Of a stretch of 9,581 nt of DNA, positions 6,267 to 9,581 are shown one piece after another. This DNA comes from Persephonella sp. Lineage in GTDB: Bacteria > Aquificota > Aquificia > Aquificales > Hydrogenothermaceae. Numbering within the stretch: the stretch's first letter is position 1; each line of letters opens with the position of its first letter. Where the stretch lies: positions 1-9,581 of the forward strand of contig JALWKR010000305.1 in assembly GCA_027081375.1 (NCBI GenBank), in the 5' to 3' direction. The notes under the pieces are model-generated. The model did not search any database. It saw only the letters and a program-made list of their open reading frames with translations, and had not been told where the DNA came from. The position numbers were made by a program, and so were the translations under genes.

Positions 6267-7106
6267 TTGGGAAAAATAGACATAACCCTTAGAGATATTA
6301 TTCAGGAAATTCCTCCTAAATTTGTTCAAATACTTTCAGGAAAAAATGCTAAAAAACTTCTAGATATATCCCTACCAGAAGTAAAAGAAAGAAGAGCTGA
6401 TTTTCTTGTTGAGCTAGAAGATGGTTCTATTTTTCATCTAGAACTACAAACCCAAAACGACAAAAACATGCCCTTTAGAATGCTTGAGTATTTTATCCTT
6501 ATCTCTTCTAAATATCCAAACAGAAAAATAAAGCAGATGGTTTTATACGTAGGAGAAAAACCTTTAAACATGAAAGACAGAATAGAGATAGAAAACCTTA
6601 CTTTTAACTACAAGCTGAAAGACATAAGAGAGATAAGCTGTGAGGAGCTGTTTAAAAGCGATAGCCTGACAGATAAAATATTAGCAATGCTATGTAATGT
6701 AAGAGAACCAAAGAAATATTTTAGAGAACTTTTAACAGAGCTCTATAAACTGCCAGAGAGGGAAAGAAGAGATTATTTAAAGAAATTATTGAACCTGCTG
6801 ACAATAAGGTCTAAATTAGTAGAAGAATTCAAATTAGAGGTAGAAAAGATGCCTATAACATTTGATAGAGAAACTATTGAAAACCATCCTTTTTTTAAAG
6901 ATGGTTTAAAAGAGGGTCTACAAAGAGGTAAACAAGAAGGGCTAAAAGAAGGTTTACAAAAAGGATTAGAAAAAGGAAAATTAGAAGCAAAACGTGAAGA
7001 TGTTATAAATTTACATCAGGCTACAGGATGGGATGCTGAGAAAATATCTAAGGTTCTTAAGCTTCCTCTTGACTTTGTTGAGGATGCTCTTAAAAGAAAA
7101 AAGTAA
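6267..7106 (+). CDS. Rpn-family recombination-promoting nuclease (PD-(D/E)XK, putative transposase type)
   Basis: A 279-aa protein of the family often labelled Rpn nuclease or PD-(D/E)XK nuclease family transposase (COG5464/TIGR01784-like, from memory). Members are DNA endonucleases with a suggested role in RecA-independent horizontal recombination. The catalytic core is visible as Asp45 (RRADFLVEL) and the ExQ motif Glu59-Leu-Gln61 (HLELQ), followed by the family block MPFRMLEYF (68-76). Residues 213-237 carry Gly at every fourth position (seven glycines, pattern KEGL/QRGK/QEGL), typical of the family's C-terminal linker, and the last ~35 residues look like a small helical HTH-like unit (ATGWDAEKISKVL). 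Start: TTG at 6267, with AAAAGG 8 nt upstream; a stop at 6252 closes the frame and no ATG is available. It lies directly after the CRISPR array and converges on the nitrilase gene with a 10-nt gap. It is intact. Confidence 0.82.
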   Translation: MGKIDITLRDIIQEIPPKFVQILSGKNAKKLLDISLPEVKERRADFLVELEDGSIFHLELQTQNDKNMPFRMLEYFILISSKYPNRKIKQMVLYVGEKPLNMKDRIEIENLTFNYKLKDIREISCEELFKSDSLTDKILAMLCNVREPKKYFRELLTELYKLPERERRDYLKKLLNLLTIRSKLVEEFKLEVEKMPITFDRETIENHPFFKDGLKEGLQRGKQEGLKEGLQKGLEKGKLEAKREDVINLHQATGWDAEKISKVLKLPLDFVEDALKRKK

Positions 7107-7116
7107 AGGTTCAATC

Positions 7117-8004
7117 TTAATCTATCCATCTTTTTGTAATTTCTTGATAGCTGTCTATTCTTCTATCTCTGAAAAATGGCCAAACAATTCTTGTTTCATC
7201 TATCATTTTTAAATCTATTTCTGAAATAAGAATCTCTTCTTTATTTACAGAAGCTTTTTTGATTATTTCTCCATACGGATTTGATATAAAACTTTGTCCC
7301 CAGAACTCTATTCCACTATTTCCATCTGGAGAAGGTTCGAATTCAACTCTATTCACAGCTACTACATAACATCCGTTGGCGACAGCATGTCCCCTTTGAA
7401 CTGTTTCCCATGCGTTGTATTGGCTTTCTCCATACTCTTCTTTTTCCTCAGGAAGCCAGCCTATAGCAGTTGGATAAAAAATAATATCAGCTCCTTTTAA
7501 AGCTGTTAGTCTAGCTGCTTCTGGATACCACTGATCCCAGCATATAAGAGTTCCTATATTTCCATATTTTGTCTTAAAAACCTTGTATCCTAAGTCTCCA
7601 GGGGTGAAATAAAATTTCTCATAAAAGTGAGGATCATCTGGAATATGCATTTTTCTATAAATTCCTGCCAGAGTTCCTTTTTCATTTATGAGAGCAACTG
7701 TATTGTGATAAATCCCTTTAGCTCTTTTTTCGAAAAGACTTGCAATGATAACGCTGGAATACTCTTTTGAAATTTTAGAAAGTTTTTTTATTGTCTCATT
7801 ATTTTCATTTATTTCTTCTGCATATTTAAAGTAATCCCAATCCTCAACCTGACAAAAGTACCTGGTTTTAAAAAGTTCCTGTGTGCATATAATCTTAGCT
7901 TCATTTTTAGCTGCTGTTTCTATCATATTTAGAGCTTTTTCTTCATTTTCTTTTATATCCTCACTGCAAGAATGTTGAATGAGAGCTATAGCTACTTTAT
8001 CCAT
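7117..8004 (-). CDS. aguB: N-carbamoylputrescine amidase-like carbon-nitrogen hydrolase
   Basis: A 295-aa soluble nitrilase-superfamily enzyme. Its expected reaction is hydrolysis of N-carbamoylputrescine to putrescine, CO2 and ammonia in the agmatine route of polyamine synthesis; the partner would be agmatine deiminase, which is not in this window. The Glu-Lys-Cys triad is Glu43 (TQELF), Lys118 (YRKMHIPDDP) and Cys155 (LICWDQWYPEAAR). The C-W-D-Q-W-Y-P-E-A-A-R string and the length are those of AguB rather than of beta-ureidopropionase or NAD synthetase domains, though older Aquificota annotations call such proteins beta-alanine synthetase. The start is ATG 8004, with AGAGG 6 nt upstream inside the preceding STAS gene; the two overlap by 8 nt, so translation is probably coupled. 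It is the last gene of the minus-strand operon. Family is certain, substrate fairly likely. Confidence 0.88.
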   Translation of the reverse strand: MDKVAIALIQHSCSEDIKENEEKALNMIETAAKNEAKIICTQELFKTRYFCQVEDWDYFKYAEEINENNETIKKLSKISKEYSSVIIASLFEKRAKGIYHNTVALINEKGTLAGIYRKMHIPDDPHFYEKFYFTPGDLGYKVFKTKYGNIGTLICWDQWYPEAARLTALKGADIIFYPTAIGWLPEEKEEYGESQYNAWETVQRGHAVANGCYVVAVNRVEFEPSPDGNSGIEFWGQSFISNPYGEIIKKASVNKEEILISEIDLKMIDETRIVWPFFRDRRIDSYQEITKRWID

Positions 8005-8287
8005 TTACAACCTCTATGTTTTCTAATAACTCTTCTAACTTTAGTATTTTAACAACTTCAAAAAACAAATCAGGTGGATTTTTTAATGTTATATTAAAAC
8101 CTTTTTTCCATAGAGAATAAAGTAGTCTAATTCCTTCAGTATCTACAAACTTAGGGCATTTAAATTCTATATAAACTTTTTTTATTTCTTCTTTCTCAAT
8201 GATTTTCTTTATTGCTACAGCTTTTTGATAATTCAAATCTCCATCTATTGTAAATATGATTTTATTTTCTTTAACACTAAAATTCAT
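7997..8287 (-). CDS. STAS-domain protein, anti-anti-sigma factor-like
   Basis: A 96-aa stand-alone STAS domain, the size of SpoIIAA/RsbV-type antagonists (about 100-117 aa). In partner switching such proteins bind an RsbW/SpoIIAB-like kinase when unphosphorylated and are released when phosphorylated. The fold pattern is visible: beta strand NKIIFTIDGDLNY, strand KKVYIEFKC, then FVDTEGIRLL, where D49-T50-E51-G52 aligns with the D-S-S/T-G phosphorylation motif. The phosphorylated Ser is replaced by Thr50, and a Glu follows. Its ATG overlaps the stop of the upstream ATPase-GNAT gene as TAATG, with GAGG 8 nt before it, and its own end overlaps aguB by 8 nt. The upstream neighbour contains the matching kinase-like domain, which strongly suggests they bind each other. 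Whether the output is a sigma factor is unknown. Confidence 0.8.
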   Translation of the reverse strand: MNFSVKENKIIFTIDGDLNYQKAVAIKKIIEKEEIKKVYIEFKCPKFVDTEGIRLLYSLWKKGFNITLKNPPDLFFEVVKILKLEELLENIEVVNG

Positions 8288-9581
8288 TATTTGTTCCTCA
8301 CTTCTTTATATTCTTTATAAACTTTCCTTTTTATTTTCTTTGCCATATCTGAAAAAACATGAATTTCTCTAAAATCAAAATCATCAAACACTTTTTGCAT
8401 TCTTAGATAATCTTTTTCTCTGTGAAAAAGAGGCATAAGGCCTGAGAATATGAAACCTATCTCTTTTAATTTTGGAACCAAATCTTTTGTTTCAGGTTTA
8501 TCTAAAGGAAGATCTATATAAATACCTTTGATATCTTTTTTTGCAAGGGTTTTTGTTTTCTCTCTTACTCTATCAATAAAATCCTTACCAAAAGATCTAA
8601 CTACAATAAGAGCATGGCTGAAGTTGTAGTTTATAACTAAAGATAGCGTACTTTTTTCTTTTAACTGATAACTTTTTTTAGGAAGAGTTAATATATTTAT
8701 TCCTAGATTCTTGTAAATATCTCTTAATATCCTAGAATATTCTTTAGGCAGATAAACTTTTACATTTTTTCTTTCTGTAAGAGGCAGAAAATCAATAACT
8801 ACAGAAATTCTCTGCTGTTTATGTTTAAAACCTTTGTATTTTGCAGGGGGAAAAACTCCTAAAACTAAAGCAGTAGATTTAAAACCATATTTAGCATTTA
8901 CTTTCTGACTTACAGTATGGACTGTAACTGCCTCTCCAAAAAGCCCAAAAAGTCCTTTTACCTTTGCCATATCTATAAGAGCTTTCATCATCATTTTCAT
9001 TATTCCCTTTCCTCTATGCTTAGGGGAAACAACAACTTCTCCAACCTCTCCAATATTTGAATCTGTAGACATTAAAACAGCAAAGTATCCAACAGCTTCT
9101 CCTTTTTCTGTCCTAACTATAACACCAAACTTTTTACCCTCTCGCAGTGCTTGCTTTATTTTACCTGGGTAGTACATCTCTTCTTTGGGATAGGTATATC
9201 CATAGGAGCGGTATATAAGCCTTGATATATCTTCTGCATCATCTTCTATAACAGGTGCAATTGTGTACTCAACAGCTTTTTCAGGTTCTACTTTAATTTC
9301 TTCTTCTTTAAAAAGCTCTAAAATATGAGGATGTTTTATTTTCTTTACAATTCTAAACTCTTTACCTTCTCTACCTTTTAAAAGGAAAACAAACTCATCA
9401 GAAAGCTTTTTAACTACTTCAAAACCTGCTCCATCAAAATTTAAATCTTTTCTAACCTTTTCAGGAGAATATTTGTGCCTTTCTGGATCAAAAGGTTCTC
9501 CAAGTTCATGAATAATTATTTCCACTTCGTTTAATGTTGTATTTATTGAAAACTGAAAAGTAGCTCTTTCTTCAGGTTCAA
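8287..9581 (-). CDS. RsbW-like ATPase domain fused to a GNAT acetyltransferase (5' end off the window)
   Basis: The frame stays open to the right edge, so the gene begins beyond it; the GTG at 9525 is internal. 430 residues are visible, numbered here from the edge. Residues ~1-82 are the C-terminal half of an HATPase_c_2 domain as in RsbW/SpoIIAB: IIIHELGEPFDP matches the G1 box (usual xDxGxPFDP) and DGAGFEVVKKLSDEF the G2 box (GxGL...DE). The N-box should lie off the window. Residues ~105-240 are a GNAT domain with acetyl-CoA motif A, VVSPKHRGKGIMKMMM (RGKG at 189-192), and YGF after it. Residues ~265-430 are a further alpha/beta region; a stretch near its end (KEIGFIFSGLMP...DYLRMQ) recalls the end of a GNAT fold, so it may be a degenerate second one. 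It is coupled (TAATG) to the STAS gene, pointing to a partner-switching pair. The acetyl acceptor is unknown. Confidence 0.8.
   Translation of the reverse strand, partial: EPEERATFQFSINTTLNEVEIIIHELGEPFDPERHKYSPEKVRKDLNFDGAGFEVVKKLSDEFVFLLKGREGKEFRIVKKIKHPHILELFKEEEIKVEPEKAVEYTIAPVIEDDAEDISRLIYRSYGYTYPKEEMYYPGKIKQALREGKKFGVIVRTEKGEAVGYFAVLMSTDSNIGEVGEVVVSPKHRGKGIMKMMMKALIDMAKVKGLFGLFGEAVTVHTVSQKVNAKYGFKSTALVLGVFPPAKYKGFKHKQQRISVVIDFLPLTERKNVKVYLPKEYSRILRDIYKNLGINILTLPKKSYQLKEKSTLSLVINYNFSHALIVVRSFGKDFIDRVREKTKTLAKKDIKGIYIDLPLDKPETKDLVPKLKEIGFIFSGLMPLFHREKDYLRMQKVFDDFDFREIHVFSDMAKKIKRKVYKEYKEVRNK

Noticed and set aside
7294..7500. 68-codon plus-strand frame opposite aguB
   Set aside because: Antisense to the conserved catalytic region of the amidase.
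9523..9525. GTG as the start of the ATPase-GNAT gene
   Set aside because: The frame remains open upstream to the edge, the upstream residues fit the ATPase fold, and no RBS precedes the GTG.

Overview
This window looks like AT-rich chromosomal DNA from a thermophilic member of the Aquificota, most likely the Hydrogenothermaceae (Sulfurihydrogenibium-like). That is an inference from the low GC, the lysine/glutamate-rich proteins, a large AcnA-type aconitase (a cycle enzyme that could serve a reductive TCA cycle) and a small [4Fe-4S] ferredoxin. I could not run a search to confirm it.

Left part (1-5459), core metabolism. The 5' end of a ferredoxin gene leaves the window on the minus strand and is divergent from hemW (radical-SAM heme chaperone family). 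hemW runs tail-to-tail, with an 8-nt overlap, into a YajR-like MFS transporter. The transporter is divergent from acnA, which ends in a clear intrinsic terminator. Ribosome-binding-site spacing moves two starts: the transporter to a TTG at 2527 and AcnA to an ATG at 2681.

Middle part (5460-6266), about 800 bases without a recognisable gene. It holds a weak 38-codon ORF containing a perfect 24-bp palindrome, an AT-rich leader-like stretch with a possible promoter, and a small CRISPR array on the plus strand: four identical 35-bp repeats and one decayed terminal repeat. The decayed repeat is split exactly in two by a 107-bp segment with 16-bp imperfect terminal inverted repeats. Joined across that segment, the two halves make a full-length 35-nt repeat with 30/35 identity. 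No cas gene is present. An Rpn-type PD-(D/E)XK nuclease gene follows directly.

Right part (7117-9581), a tightly coupled minus-strand operon. Its first visible gene enters from beyond the right edge: an RsbW/SpoIIAB-like ATPase domain fused to a GNAT acetyltransferase and a further C-terminal region. It is coupled through TAATG to a stand-alone STAS protein (an anti-anti-sigma-type partner), which overlaps by 8 nt the gene for an N-carbamoylputrescine amidase-like nitrilase. The first two look like a partner-switching pair joined to an acetyltransferase; the third is a polyamine enzyme, so the operon may link a regulatory switch to polyamine or amine chemistry. The most novel items are the split CRISPR repeat and the ATPase-GNAT/STAS pair, whose key motifs vary at both the nucleotide-binding and the phosphorylation site.
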